64,000 nt of DNA from an uncultured Pelagibacteraceae bacterium (GTDB lineage Bacteria; Pseudomonadota; Alphaproteobacteria; Pelagibacterales; Pelagibacteraceae), in assembly GCA_902623495.1 (NCBI GenBank), contig CACNTW010000004.1:1-64000 (forward strand). Direction: 5' to 3'. This document shows positions 33,929-43,722 of this stretch, in pieces (positions within the stretch are counted from its first letter, which is position 1; each line of letters begins with the position of its first letter). The notes below the pieces were generated by a model. It was given only the letters and a program-made list of their open reading frames with translations, was not told the origin of the DNA and searched no databases. The position numbers were made by a program, and so were the translations under genes.

Positions 33929-34648
33929 TTAAAAATTATCCTTTAAATCCCGCAATTTTTTGAAATTTTCTAGATCGTTTGACTTAAGAAAAATGTTACA
34001 ATTAAGTTCCTCACCAATCGTCGATGGCATACTAGTTTTGCCTTGTTTAATTTTTTCTTTAATTTCTTTAATTTTGTTTAGTAATTCATTGTTATTGGAA
34101 TCTTGTGCTAAACAAAATTCAGAATTCTTTAAAGTATACTCATGTCCACAATAAATTTTTGTATCTTTATCTAAATTTTTTAAAACTCGTAGTGAGTTGT
34201 ACATTTGCTCATAACTCCCTTCAAAAATTCTTCCGCATCCCAAAGAGAATAAAGTATCTCCTGTAAAAATTAACTTATTTTTAAAAAAATGAAAACAGAT
34301 ATGACCTATTGTATGGCCAGGGACATGATATATTTTTGCTTCAAAAATATCTTTCTTCCAAATTTCACCATCACTTAAGCAAATATCAATTTGAGGTATT
34401 CTGTTTTTATCTCCAACATAACCTACTACTTCTGCATTAAATTTTTTTTTTAATTCCTCATTCCCGCCAACATGGTCATGATGATGATGTGTATTTAATA
34501 TATATTTTAAATTTAATTTATTTTTCTCTAAATAATTTATAATTGGATCTGCTTCACCAGGATCAACAACACAACAATTTCTATTAGCTTCATTAATTAA
34601 AATGTAAGAAAAATTATCTTCCAGACACTTAATAATTTCTACTTTCAT
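33929..34648 (-). CDS. gloB: Hydroxyacylglutathione hydrolase (glyoxalase II)
   Basis: A metallo-beta-lactamase-fold hydrolase of 239 aa that splits S-lactoylglutathione in methylglyoxal detoxification. Seen: the metal-binding THHHHDHVGG (residues about 55-64), VPGHTIGHICFHF, FTGDTLFSLGCGRIFEG and the C-terminal IYCGHEYTLKNSEFCL. It directly follows metW with no gap and so belongs to the metX-metW-gloB unit. Related family-II hydrolases with other thioester substrates cannot be excluded by sequence alone. Confidence 0.92.
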   Translation of the reverse strand: MKVEIIKCLEDNFSYILINEANRNCCVVDPGEADPIINYLEKNKLNLKYILNTHHHHDHVGGNEELKKKFNAEVVGYVGDKNRIPQIDICLSDGEIWKKDIFEAKIYHVPGHTIGHICFHFFKNKLIFTGDTLFSLGCGRIFEGSYEQMYNSLRVLKNLDKDTKIYCGHEYTLKNSEFCLAQDSNNNELLNKIKEIKEKIKQGKTSMPSTIGEELNCNIFLKSNDLENFKKLRDLKDNF

Positions 34649-35245
34649 TTAACTTTCTATTAAAAATATACCTAAGTGAGAGTCAAGATTTTTATAATTT
34701 AAATTTGATTTATTTATTTCTGAAATTCGACTTTTTTTTAAAGCGATAGACTTAAATATTTTAATATTCTTACTACTGCAAAAATTATAAAAATCTTTAA
34801 TTGTGCACATATGTAAATTTGGTGTATTGTACCATTCATGAGGTAAATTTTCTGTTACAGGCATTGTACCTTTAAACAATAATTGTAGTCTAACTCTCCA
34901 GTAACCAAAATTAGGTATTGTAACAATTACTTTTTTTCCTACTTTAAGTAATTCATTAATTACTAATTCAGGATTAAGAAAAGCTTGTAATGTTTGGCTT
35001 AAAATAACGTAATCAAAAGACGATTTAGGAAATTGTTTTAAATCGCTTTCAGCATTACCCTCTATAACAGTTAATCCTTTTGATAAACAATTTTGAACTT
35101 TTTCTTTAGAAATTTCTAATCCACGAATATCTTTAGTTTTGTTTTCTTGTAAAAATTTCATCAAGTCACCATTGCCACAACCGACATCTAGAACTCTAGT
35201 ATTTTCCTCTATCAAATTAGATATAATGTTAAATTCTTCTTTCAT
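34649..35245 (-). CDS. metW: Methionine biosynthesis protein MetW
   Basis: A 198-aa SAM-methyltransferase-fold protein that works with MetX in homoserine acylation in many Proteobacteria. Seen: the SAM-binding motif [15 protein letters not shown] near residue 18, [37 protein letters not shown], and the MetW-typical [34 protein letters not shown]. Its start overlaps the 3' end of metX by 17 bp. It is controlled by the SAM-II riboswitch upstream of metX. Confidence 0.95.
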   Translation of the reverse strand: MKEEFNIISNLIEENTRVLDVGCGNGDLMKFLQENKTKDIRGLEISKEKVQNCLSKGLTVIEGNAESDLKQFPKSSFDYVILSQTLQAFLNPELVINELLKVGKKVIVTIPNFGYWRVRLQLLFKGTMPVTENLPHEWYNTPNLHMCTIKDFYNFCSSKNIKIFKSIALKKSRISEINKSNLNYKNLDSHLGIFLIES

Positions 35246-36362
35246 TTATAACTTTGTAGGTTGAATTAATATAATCGCCAAGTGTCTTTAGGAAACTTGG
35301 AACATCAAGCAAAAAAGAGTCATGCCCCTTATCAGATTCTATTTCAACAAATCCGACATCTGCACCAATAGAATTTAGTGCCATAACTATTTCTCTATTC
35401 TCCGATGTTGGATACAACCAATCTGATGTAAATGATATTACGAAAAATTTTGTTTTGGTTTTTTTGAATGCATCAGATAAATTTCCTTTGTGCTGTTTGG
35501 ATAAGTCAAAATAATCCATTGCACGAGTTATATATAGATAACTATTAGCATCAAATCTATCAACAAATACAGATCCTTGGTATCTAAGATAACTCTCAAT
35601 TTGAAAATCTGCCTCAAATCCATATCTTAGGCTATCCCTATCTTGCAATTTTCTTCCAAATTTTTCCTGCAATCCTTTTTCAGAAAGATAAGTAATATGT
35701 GCTGCCATTCTTGCTACTGCTAAACCTTTGTCAGGATTTAATTTGTAATTACTATAAAATCCATTTTCCCACTTACTGTCAGCCATAATTGCTTGTCTTC
35801 CTAATTCATTAAACGCTATGTTTTGTGCCGAGTGACTAGATGTGCAAGCAATCGGTATTGCGAGTTTTGCTTTATCTGGAAAATTGGAAACAAATTGTAG
35901 CACTTGCATTCCACCCATTGAACCACCTACTACAGCAAAAAGTTTTTCAATTTCTAAATATTTAATTAGCTCATATTGAGCGTTAACCATGTCGTTAATA
36001 GTTATAATGGGAAAATCAGTTCCTATTTGTTTGCCAGTGGACTCATTTATTGTGCTAGGTCCATAAGATCCCATGCAGCCTCCAATAACGTTTGCACAAA
36101 TCACAAAAAATTTATTTGTATCTATTGGCTTATTTTTTCCAACAACATAACTCCACCAACCATCTTTATTAGTTATTGGGTTTTTTCCAGAAACATATTG
36201 ATCTCCAGTTAAAGCATGAAAAACTAATATCGCATTACTTTTTTCACTGTTTAATTCCCCATATGTCTCATATGCTATTGGAAAGCTATTAATTTCCTTG
36301 CCACAATCCAATTTTAGGGGATTTGATATAATTATTTTTTTTGTATCAATATTCTTATTCAT
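35229..36362 (-). CDS. metX: Homoserine O-acetyltransferase MetX
   Basis: An alpha/beta-hydrolase-fold enzyme (377 aa) that acylates homoserine with an acyl-CoA, the committed step to methionine. Seen: the nucleophile motif [27 protein letters not shown] near the N-terminus, [14 protein letters not shown] (Asp region) and DKGHDSFLL (catalytic His). The leader carries a SAM-II riboswitch and a good promoter, so it is expected to be off when SAM is plentiful. Some MetX relatives use succinyl-CoA; acyl specificity is not decided here. Confidence 0.95.
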   Translation of the reverse strand: MNKNIDTKKIIISNPLKLDCGKEINSFPIAYETYGELNSEKSNAILVFHALTGDQYVSGKNPITNKDGWWSYVVGKNKPIDTNKFFVICANVIGGCMGSYGPSTINESTGKQIGTDFPIITINDMVNAQYELIKYLEIEKLFAVVGGSMGGMQVLQFVSNFPDKAKLAIPIACTSSHSAQNIAFNELGRQAIMADSKWENGFYSNYKLNPDKGLAVARMAAHITYLSEKGLQEKFGRKLQDRDSLRYGFEADFQIESYLRYQGSVFVDRFDANSYLYITRAMDYFDLSKQHKGNLSDAFKKTKTKFFVISFTSDWLYPTSENREIVMALNSIGADVGFVEIESDKGHDSFLLDVPSFLKTLGDYINSTYKVINERRI

Positions 36363-36396
36363 AATAATTGTACTGATTGAATTGTGAGAAAAAAAA

Positions 36397-36447
36397 CATT
36401 TTAGCGGTTTTTTTATAGCGCTCGCAATTCAGTATAAATCAGCGCAT
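36397..36447 (-). promoter_or_regulatory. SAM-II riboswitch in the metX leader
   Basis: Read on the minus strand, the leader contains GCGCTGATTTA (from 36445), then AATTGCGAGCGC (to 36418), then GCTAAAA (404-398). These are the conserved SAM-II blocks in the right order: P1 pairs GCGCT with AGCGC (18-base loop), followed by an A-rich joiner and the GCUAAAA segment. The 51-nt size and position on a metX gene fit the class, which binds S-adenosylmethionine and lowers expression. A possible competing A7C/GT7 hairpin covers the 3' part. Pseudoknot pairing was not modelled. Confidence 0.88.
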
Positions 36448-36451
36448 GCAG

Positions 36452-36480
36452 CTTTTACTTCAAAGGAATTTATATGTCAA
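36452..36480 (-). promoter_or_regulatory. Probable promoter of metX-metW-gloB
   Basis: On the minus strand, a perfect TTGACA (36480-36475) is followed 17 bases later by TAAAAG (36457-36452). The expected start is near 36445, exactly at the first base of P1 of the SAM-II aptamer, so the message would begin with the riboswitch. The -10 match is modest. Confidence 0.55.
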
Positions 36481-36542
36481 ATATTGCTCAATTATTTATT
36501 GTTTTATCTAGTTAAAAGACTATTTATAGTGAAATATTTACT

Positions 36543-37625
36543 ATGACATTGCCAAGATTTAAAAACATAAAATTACAGAGTTACAAACCAGGAAAATCCT
36601 TATTGGCTGGTAATAAAAATATTATTAAGTTATCCGCAAATGAGTCTGCTTTAGGTGTCAGTAAAAATGTCGAAAAAATTGTTAAGTCTAAATTTGATAT
36701 ATCAAAATATCCAGATAGTAAATTTTCGGAGTTAACACAAAAAATATCAAAGAAGTATGGTTGTGATAAATCCAAGATAATTTGTGGCTCTGGTTCTGAC
36801 GAAGTAATTCAAATGCTTTGTCAATTGTTCCTTAGAGAAAATGATGAAGTTGTTGTTCCTCAGTACAGTTTCCTCATGTATAGGATATATTCCAAAATCG
36901 TTGGAGCAAATGTAAAATTAGCTAAAGAAATTAATTTTAAAGTTTCAGTTAAAGAAATTCTTAAAAAGACATCAAAAAAAACAAAAATTGTTTTTATTGC
37001 AAATCCAAATAATCCAACAGGAACTTATTTAACAAAAAACGAGCTATTAGACTTAAGGAGAAGATTAAATAAAACTATTTTATTGGTTGTTGATGATGCA
37101 TATTTTGAATATATGAAGAATAAGGATTACAAATCTGGAATTGAATTATTTAAAAACTCTAAAAATGTATTTATTTTAAGAACATTTTCAAAAATCTATG
37201 GTCTAGCTTCATTAAGGATAGGCTGGGGATACGGTGATAAATCTATAATTAAAGAATTATATAAAATTAAACCACCTTTTAACGTAAATAAATTTGCTCA
37301 AATTTGTGCTGTTGAATCACTTAAAGACAATAAATTTGTTAAAAAGTCAGTAATACATAATCTTAAATGGTGCAAAAAAATTAAAAATGAGATGTTAAAA
37401 TTTAATATTGGTACAAACAAAATATCTGGAAATTTCTTTTTATTAGATTTCAAAAAAGCAAAATTTAACGCAGACACAACTTTAAAAAAATTACAGAAAT
37501 ATGGAATTATACTAAGAGAAATGAATTCCTATGGCATAAAAAATTGTTTAAGACTTACAATTGGCAACACAAAAGAAAACCAAATATTCCTCAAAAGAAT
37601 GAATACTATTTTTAAAAATGTTTAA
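36543..37625 (+). CDS. hisC: Histidinol-phosphate/aromatic aminotransferase HisC
   Basis: A PLP-dependent class I/II aminotransferase (360 aa). Seen: KLSANESALGVS at the N-terminus, ICGSGSDEVIQML, FIANPNNPTGTYL, VVDDAYFEYM and the PLP lysine in LRTFSKIYGLASLRIGWGYG. It overlaps tyrC by 8 bp, and in Alphaproteobacteria such a hisC-tyrC pair beside metXW is a common arrangement. Here the enzyme may serve tyrosine/phenylalanine synthesis as well as, or instead of, histidine. The exact substrate cannot be fixed from the sequence. Confidence 0.9.
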   Translation: MTLPRFKNIKLQSYKPGKSLLAGNKNIIKLSANESALGVSKNVEKIVKSKFDISKYPDSKFSELTQKISKKYGCDKSKIICGSGSDEVIQMLCQLFLRENDEVVVPQYSFLMYRIYSKIVGANVKLAKEINFKVSVKEILKKTSKKTKIVFIANPNNPTGTYLTKNELLDLRRRLNKTILLVVDDAYFEYMKNKDYKSGIELFKNSKNVFILRTFSKIYGLASLRIGWGYGDKSIIKELYKIKPPFNVNKFAQICAVESLKDNKFVKKSVIHNLKWCKKIKNEMLKFNIGTNKISGNFFLLDFKKAKFNADTTLKKLQKYGIILREMNSYGIKNCLRLTIGNTKENQIFLKRMNTIFKNV

Positions 37626-38511
37626 TAATATTCTTATTATTGGTTGTGGATTGATAGGCTCATCAATATTAAAGGCTTCAATACAAAAAAAAATTTCTAA
37701 AAATTTTTTTGTATTTGAAAAATCTAAAAAAAATAAATCTATTATTAAAAAATTTAACAAAAAAATTAAATTTTTAACAAGGTTAGATAAAAATTTAAAT
37801 AAAATTGATCTTGTGATTTTAAGCACTCCTATGAGTGAATATCCTAAATTTTTTTTGTCATTTAATAAAAATCTCAATCATAATTCAATTATAACTGACG
37901 TTGGTTCAACAAAAAAAAATCTTATTTCTTTAAAAAAAAAAAAGTTATCAAAAAATCTTGATTGGGTGATGAGCCATCCTATCTCAGGATCCGAAGTTAG
38001 TGGGCCCGAATATGGTAATGCTAATTTGTTCAAAAACAAATGGTGCATAATAATAAAAGATAAAAATGTTCTAAAACAAAAAAAAGTAGAGAGATTTTGG
38101 AAATCTTTAGGATCTAAAATAATTATTATGAACCCTGATGAACATGATAAAATTTTTTCAGTCACTAGCCATCTACCTCACTTGATTGCTTACAATTTAA
38201 TAAAAACTGCTCAGGATTTTCAGAAAAAAAAGAATAAAAATTTGATTAAATTTAGTGCAGGTGGATTAAGAGATTTCTCAAGAATTGCTGCATCCAACGA
38301 AATAATGTGGAGAGATATATTTTTTGAGAATAAAACTAATATGATTGAAGCAATAAATCTTTTTTTGAAAAATTTAAAAGATTTTAAGAAGAATATAAGC
38401 AAGAAAGAAAATTCGAAGATAATAAAAAAATTAATCAATTCGAAAGTCGTAAGAAAACAAATAATTTCTCAAAAACAAGACATTTCTAAACCTGATTTTG
38501 GTCGAGAATAA
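37618..38511 (+). CDS. tyrC: Prephenate/arogenate dehydrogenase TyrC
   Basis: Oxidative decarboxylation in tyrosine synthesis. Seen: the N-terminal Rossmann motif NILIIGCGLIGSSILKA, ILSTPMSEYP, TDVGSTKKNLI, and the substrate region SHPISGSEVSGPEYGNANLF. In the helical C-terminal half, VTSHLPHLIAYNLI and SAGGLRDFSRIAAS appear. It is 297 aa and very Lys-rich. It overlaps hisC by 8 bp and ends one base from the convergent NlpC/P60 gene. Confidence 0.93.
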   Translation: MFNNILIIGCGLIGSSILKASIQKKISKNFFVFEKSKKNKSIIKKFNKKIKFLTRLDKNLNKIDLVILSTPMSEYPKFFLSFNKNLNHNSIITDVGSTKKNLISLKKKKLSKNLDWVMSHPISGSEVSGPEYGNANLFKNKWCIIIKDKNVLKQKKVERFWKSLGSKIIIMNPDEHDKIFSVTSHLPHLIAYNLIKTAQDFQKKKNKNLIKFSAGGLRDFSRIAASNEIMWRDIFFENKTNMIEAINLFLKNLKDFKKNISKKENSKIIKKLINSKVVRKQIISQKQDISKPDFGRE

Positions 38512-38512
38512 C

Positions 38513-39259
38513 TCAGACCCTTGTTATTTTTTTTACGTCTAATTTTGCAGTTTGTTTAATTAGTTTTATAGTTTTTTTTATTGGCATTATAATCACTCTT
38601 TTTTTTGGACCATAAGCATGAATAAGTTCATTTGTATTGATGCATATAGCAACATGTCCTTTCCAAAAAATAATATCACCTTTTTTAAATTTTTTTTTGG
38701 ATTCTACACCTTTTTTTAATTTAACTTGATCAATCGTATCTCTTGGAAAAAAATTATTATTAAATTTATAAAATATCTGCAATAGGGCTGAACAATCAAT
38801 TCCTTCGAATGTTTTTCCACCCCATTTATATTTACAATTTAGAAATTTTTTAAATATCTTTACAAAATCAGAATTTTTTTTTTGGATTGGAAATATGTCT
38901 TTTGATCTTAGCCATTTATCTTTTTTATACATAATGAAATTTTGATCCCTTTTTAAAATTTGAATCTTGCTCATAAATGGTAAAAACTTTTTCGATTTCT
39001 CTTTTTTATTACCTAAATAAATTCTAGCTTTTAAAATTCCAACTTTGTGAGTTGGATTGAATTTTTTGTAGCTATCAATTTTTTTTATAAAGCCTGAATA
39101 TTTGTCATATGAAGTCTTTATTTTAAAATAATTATTTTTTTTACTAATTATTTTAAAACTCTCACCGTAGATAAGTTGAGAGCTAATATTAGAGTTCTTC
39201 CTTGGTTCCTCTAATATATCGACAATAGGCTCTTTTAAAAAAAAACTATTTTGCACCAA
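38513..39259 (-). CDS. NlpC/P60-family peptidase with SH3-like domain
   Basis: A 248-aa cysteine peptidase of the type that cuts within peptidoglycan stem peptides (gamma-D-Glu to diamino acid). Seen: bacterial SH3-like repeats over the first half (EPRKNSNISSQLIYGESFKII), then the NlpC/P60 domain with YKWGGKTFEGIDCSALLQ (catalytic Cys) and FWKGHVAICINTNELIHAYG (catalytic His). No signal peptide is visible, suggesting a cytoplasmic, recycling-type enzyme like the YkfC group. The start is not ATG: TTG at 39259 or GTG at 39256. It overlaps ampG by 14 bp, supporting a muropeptide-recycling role. Confidence 0.88.
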   Translation of the reverse strand: MVQNSFFLKEPIVDILEEPRKNSNISSQLIYGESFKIISKKNNYFKIKTSYDKYSGFIKKIDSYKKFNPTHKVGILKARIYLGNKKEKSKKFLPFMSKIQILKRDQNFIMYKKDKWLRSKDIFPIQKKNSDFVKIFKKFLNCKYKWGGKTFEGIDCSALLQIFYKFNNNFFPRDTIDQVKLKKGVESKKKFKKGDIIFWKGHVAICINTNELIHAYGPKKRVIIMPIKKTIKLIKQTAKLDVKKITRV

Positions 39260-40619
39260 TTTTAATTTTATTCCTTATAAACCATAAACAAATTAAAGAT
39301 GGGATAACCATTAAAGTGGTAATTATAAAAAAGGTTCCCCAGTCTCCATTTAGCCAATCAACTAAAGCACCCGATGAAGAAGCAAGTGTCGTTCTTCCTG
39401 CAGTTCCAATCGAAGCTAAAAGTGCATACTGAGTAGCGGTATACGTCCTATCAACTAAAAGAGAGATAAAGGCCACGAAAGCAACAGTTGCGAATGCTGC
39501 AGATATATCATCAGCGATAACCGCTAAAGCAAACAACCATTCAGATTTTCCTGACCACGCGAGAGCAGCAAATAATAAATTTGTTGCTGCCATAAATCCA
39601 CCGGCAACAAACATTGTTTTTATTGTGCCAGCTCTCATAGCAAATATTCCACCTAATAATGTAAATACAACTGTAGTTATCCAGCCTAGAGTTTTAGAGT
39701 ATATCGCTATTTCGCCTTTTGAAAATCCAACCTCTTTATAAAAAACTATGGACATTCTTCCAAGAAAGGCTTCTCCAATTTTAAAAAGAAAAACAAAGCC
39801 CAGGATTCCAACTGCAATTGAGAAACCATTTTTTTTGAAGAAACTAATTATTGGACCTCCTATTGTACCAGTAATATAAGCAATAAATTTTGTTATTACA
39901 TTATTTGATCCAAGTTTTGATTGTATTATTTCGTCTGTTTCTTTTTGTTTGTTTTGCCTATCTGTTGTTACAGGCTCGTGTATGAACATTAAACCTATAT
40001 TCATCAGGATTACGACAACACCAAGAACTAAAAAAGTAGTTTGCCAGTAATCTTCAATTCCAATGTTTTGAAAAAATTCGGCAGTAAACAATGCTATAAC
40101 ACCACCTAACTTATATCCGGTCCACCAACCAACTACAGCCATAGCAGCACCTGCTGCCATAGATTTTCCTTCATCAGCATTGATTTGTTCAATTCTCAAC
40201 GCATCAACTGTAATATCTTGTGTAGCCGAAGCAATTGCTATAACTAATCCAACACTAATTAGTAACGCCAAATTTTCTGTAGGGTTAATAAAACTCCAAA
40301 CAATTAAACTAAATAAAATTATAATTTGCATAAGGACAATCCAGCCTCGTCGATGCCCTAATCTTTTTGTTAAAAATGGAATTTGTATTCTATCAATTAT
40401 TGGTGCCCACAAATAATTAAAGGCGTACACTCCAAAAATTAAACCTGCCCATCCAATAGTCGATCTACTTAAACCTTCTTCTTTTAGCCAAAGGCTTAAA
40501 CTGCTGGCAATTAAAACCCAAGGAAATCCACTAATTGCACCAAGAAGTAATATTCTTAGCATTCGAATATCCTTGTAAACTAAAATAGATTCTGACCAGG
40601 TTTGTTTTTTTTCAAACAT
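39246..40619 (-). CDS. ampG: AmpG-like muropeptide MFS permease
   Basis: A 12-14-helix major facilitator protein of about 457 aa. The track start at 40709 lies far inside trkH; the ATG at 40619 (MFEKKQTWSESILVYKDIRMLR) shares bases with the trkH stop (TAATG) and is preferred. Seen: the AmpG-like LLLGAISGFPWVLIASSLSLWLKEEGLSRSTIGW, APIIDRIQIPFLTKRLGHRRGWI and SATQDITVDALRIE. AmpG proteins import anhydromuropeptides released by wall turnover. The adjacent NlpC/P60 gene and the amgK-murU pair in the same window fit this role. Confidence 0.88.
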   Translation of the reverse strand: MFEKKQTWSESILVYKDIRMLRILLLGAISGFPWVLIASSLSLWLKEEGLSRSTIGWAGLIFGVYAFNYLWAPIIDRIQIPFLTKRLGHRRGWIVLMQIIILFSLIVWSFINPTENLALLISVGLVIAIASATQDITVDALRIEQINADEGKSMAAGAAMAVVGWWTGYKLGGVIALFTAEFFQNIGIEDYWQTTFLVLGVVVILMNIGLMFIHEPVTTDRQNKQKETDEIIQSKLGSNNVITKFIAYITGTIGGPIISFFKKNGFSIAVGILGFVFLFKIGEAFLGRMSIVFYKEVGFSKGEIAIYSKTLGWITTVVFTLLGGIFAMRAGTIKTMFVAGGFMAATNLLFAALAWSGKSEWLFALAVIADDISAAFATVAFVAFISLLVDRTYTATQYALLASIGTAGRTTLASSSGALVDWLNGDWGTFFIITTLMVIPSLICLWFIRNKIKIGAK

Positions 40620-42067
40620 TAATATTTTCTCCAAAAAGATGGAATAAATAATACTAGAATTGCAAATAATTCCAACCTTCCAAGTATCATTGCAGCACTG
40701 AGGACCCATTTAGAAAAATCAGACAGGCTTGAAAAACTTCCATTTGGACCAATAATATCACCTAAACCTGGACCAACATTTGAAATTGACGTGGCGGCTG
40801 CTGAAATTGCTGTAATAAAATTTAATCCATCAAGCGACAAAAGCGCAGTCACAACAAAAAATATTAATATATAAAGGAATATAAAAGAAATAATTGAGTC
40901 CATAAATTTTTCATCCACATTATTATTTTGATATTTAATTTTGAAAATTCCTCGAGGATAAATTATTTTTTTCAGCTGGTTTGATATAAATTGATACAAA
41001 ATTTGAACTCTAAAAATCTTTATTCCACAAGTTGTAGAGCCCGCACACCCTCCAATGAACATTAAAATTATAAAATATACTAATGGAAATTGACCCCAAT
41101 TACTAAAATTTTCTGTAGCATATCCTGTTCCAGTTAAAATAGAAATTATATTAAAGCTAACAGATAAAAAACTTATCTCAGTTAAGCTTTTATTTATAAC
41201 AGATAAATAAAAAAACATTAAAAGAATTGAAATAATAACCAAAATTATAAAAGTTTTTATTTGTGTGTCTTTGAAAAATATTTTCTTATCTCCAGCTAAG
41301 TATTTGATGTAACTAATAAAAGGTATACTTCCAAGAATAATAAATATTATTGCATTAATTTCTATTAAAGAGCTGTTAAAATAACCTATAGATTCGTTAT
41401 AATTTGCAAAGCCTCCAGTTGCTATTGTTGTCATAGCATGCACGATGCTATCAAAAAAACTCATCCCAAATATAAAATAAAAAAATGCACAAGTTAGAGT
41501 TAATAAGGAATATATAAACAATAATCTCAAAGAAACTTCTTTAGTTTTAGGAAAAATTTTTTCAGAAGTATCATTAGATGAAATATTAAAAAGTTGCATA
41601 CCCCCTATATTCATTAAAGGCATTAAAGTGATTGCCATTACGATAATTCCAATACCACCAAACCACTGCAACATTCCTCTCCAAAGTAATATCGCTTTAG
41701 ATGTTTCATTTAAATTCGTGATAATTGTAGATCCTGTTGTTGTAATACCAGACATGCTCTCAAAAAACGCATCTGTAAAACTCAAATCAGTACTAGAAAA
41801 AATTAAAGGCAAAGAACCAAATATAGCAATACTTAACCATGAAAGTGCTGTGAGCAAAAAAGCTTGAGGCAAACTTATCTTTTTATCATGATCATAATTA
41901 GAAATGAAAAATAAAAATCCAAAAACAATAGTAACAATCATTGATCCGATAAATCCTGCATCAATTTGATCAAATATTAATTGAACCAAAATAGGTACAA
42001 TCATTGAAAGACCTAAAATAATTTGCAAAACCCCTAATGTAAAAAAGACAGTTTTATAATTGGACAT
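40619..42067 (-). CDS. trkH: Trk-type potassium uptake membrane subunit TrkH
   Basis: A polytopic K+ transporter subunit of 482 aa. Seen: the four-repeat architecture with selectivity-filter-like segments such as MSGITTTGSTI, TTIATGGFANYNESIGYFNS, ILTGTGYATENFSNWGQFP and the last pore region AISAAATSISNVGPGLGDIIG. FFESMSGITTTG and GGCAGSTTCGIKIFR are family hallmarks. No trkA regulator gene is in the window. Its stop overlaps the ampG start, so the two are likely cotranscribed, although a functional link is not obvious. Confidence 0.95.
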   Translation of the reverse strand: MSNYKTVFFTLGVLQIILGLSMIVPILVQLIFDQIDAGFIGSMIVTIVFGFLFFISNYDHDKKISLPQAFLLTALSWLSIAIFGSLPLIFSSTDLSFTDAFFESMSGITTTGSTIITNLNETSKAILLWRGMLQWFGGIGIIVMAITLMPLMNIGGMQLFNISSNDTSEKIFPKTKEVSLRLLFIYSLLTLTCAFFYFIFGMSFFDSIVHAMTTIATGGFANYNESIGYFNSSLIEINAIIFIILGSIPFISYIKYLAGDKKIFFKDTQIKTFIILVIISILLMFFYLSVINKSLTEISFLSVSFNIISILTGTGYATENFSNWGQFPLVYFIILMFIGGCAGSTTCGIKIFRVQILYQFISNQLKKIIYPRGIFKIKYQNNNVDEKFMDSIISFIFLYILIFFVVTALLSLDGLNFITAISAAATSISNVGPGLGDIIGPNGSFSSLSDFSKWVLSAAMILGRLELFAILVLFIPSFWRKY

Positions 42068-42153
42068 TTTGAATGGACATTATTTTATGGTAAATAAATT
42101 TCAACTCTATATGAATTATTAAAAAGGCTGATATTAAGGATATTTAAGTAGTT

Positions 42154-43722
42154 GTGATAGACAAAACAAATTTTGACAAAACAAACGCCTGGCCATTTGT
42201 TGAGGCTAAAAAGCTATTAAGAGAGAGAAAATCGAACATAGAAAAAAAAAATAAAATAGTTTTACAAACTGGTTATGGCCCTAGTGGTCTACCTCATATA
42301 GGTACATTTGGAGAAGTTGCAAGGACAACAATGATTGTCAACGCCCTTAATCATTTAACAGATGTTCCAAAGGAAATTATTACATTTTCTGATGATATGG
42401 ATGGTCTTAGAAAAGTACCTGAAAATGTTCCAAATCAAGAAAAGCTCAAAAATAATCTTCACAGACCTTTAACGGATGTCCCTGATCCATTTGAAAAGTT
42501 TAGTAGTTTTGGAGAACATAATAATAATATGTTGAAACAATTTCTTGATAATTTTAAATTTCAATATTCATTTAAAAGTTCTACAGAACTCTACAAGTCT
42601 GGTTATTTTAATGACACCCTAAAATTAGTTCTAGAAAATTATGTAAAAATTATGGAAATAATTCTTCCAACTTTAGGTAAAGAAAGACAGAAGACTTATT
42701 CGCCCTTTTTACCAATATGCCCAGAGACTGGAAAAGTTCTTGAAATACCTGTTTTAGAAATTGACTCTAAATCTTCTAAAATCATATTTGACAATAATGG
42801 GTCAAAATTGGAAAAAAGTATTTTAGACGGGAACTGCAAATTGCAATGGAAAGTTGATTGGGCAATGAGATGGTACGCTTTAGATGTTGATTTTGAAATG
42901 TATGGAAAGGATTTAATTGAGAGTGCAATTCTTTCAACTAAGATTATTAAAACATTAGGTAAATCTAACCCATCTGGTTTTGCTTATGAACTTTTTTTGG
43001 ACGAAAAAGGTGAAAAAATATCTAAATCAAAAGGTAATGGAGTAACTATAGATGAATGGCTGAATTATGCATCTCCTCAAAGTCTATCTCTTTACATGTA
43101 TCAAAATCCAAAAAGAGCAAAAAAATTGTACAGAGAAGTTGTTCCAAAAGCTGTTGATGAATACTTAGATTTTATAGAAAAAGGAAAAACTCAAAATGAT
43201 TTACAGAAGTTAATGAATCCAGTTTGGCATGTACATAATGGATCAATGCCAGAGGAAAATACAATTATGACTTTTTCAATGCTTTTAAATTTAGTTGAAA
43301 CAAGTAATGCGGACAGCAAACAATTACTTTGGAAATTTGTAAAAAAATACAAGACAGAAATTAATGAAAATGATCATCCAATTTTTGATAATTTAATTGA
43401 ATATGCAATAAAATATTTCAATGATGTTATAAAAACAAAAAAAATTTACAAAACCCCAAATGAAAAAGAGAAAGTTGCACTGAAAGCATTAATTAAGTCT
43501 TTAGATAATTGTAATGATAAAATGGCTCCTGAAGATATTCAGACAAATATTTTTACCGTAGGAAAAGAAAATGGTTATAAAGAAAATTTAAGAGAATGGT
43601 TTAAGCTTATCTATGAGGTTGTATTTGGTGACGAAAATGGACCTAGAATGGGCTTCTTCATTAGTTTTTTTGGAGTAAATGAAACCAAAGAATTGATAAG
43701 AAAAAAGGTTGAAAATGTTTAA
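42154..43722 (+). CDS. lysS: Class I lysyl-tRNA synthetase
   Basis: Charges tRNA-Lys. The 522-aa protein is the archaeal-type class I enzyme that Alphaproteobacteria use: an N-terminal HIGH-type motif (TGYGPSGLPHIGTFGE), ITFSDDMDGLRKVPENVPN, KVDWAMRWYALDVDFEMYGKDL, and the KMSKS-equivalent KISKSKGNGVTIDEW near residue 289. The start is GTG. It is divergent from trkH with 86 bp between them, and its last 8 bases overlap pyrD. Confidence 0.97.
   Translation: MIDKTNFDKTNAWPFVEAKKLLRERKSNIEKKNKIVLQTGYGPSGLPHIGTFGEVARTTMIVNALNHLTDVPKEIITFSDDMDGLRKVPENVPNQEKLKNNLHRPLTDVPDPFEKFSSFGEHNNNMLKQFLDNFKFQYSFKSSTELYKSGYFNDTLKLVLENYVKIMEIILPTLGKERQKTYSPFLPICPETGKVLEIPVLEIDSKSSKIIFDNNGSKLEKSILDGNCKLQWKVDWAMRWYALDVDFEMYGKDLIESAILSTKIIKTLGKSNPSGFAYELFLDEKGEKISKSKGNGVTIDEWLNYASPQSLSLYMYQNPKRAKKLYREVVPKAVDEYLDFIEKGKTQNDLQKLMNPVWHVHNGSMPEENTIMTFSMLLNLVETSNADSKQLLWKFVKKYKTEINENDHPIFDNLIEYAIKYFNDVIKTKKIYKTPNEKEKVALKALIKSLDNCNDKMAPEDIQTNIFTVGKENGYKENLREWFKLIYEVVFGDENGPRMGFFISFFGVNETKELIRKKVENV

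Noticed and set aside
40619-40709. ORF-track N-terminal extension of the AmpG-like protein (MGPQCCNDTW...)
   Set aside because: The extra 30 residues lie inside trkH and do not resemble the family. The ATG at 40619 shares the trkH stop and begins the conserved sequence.
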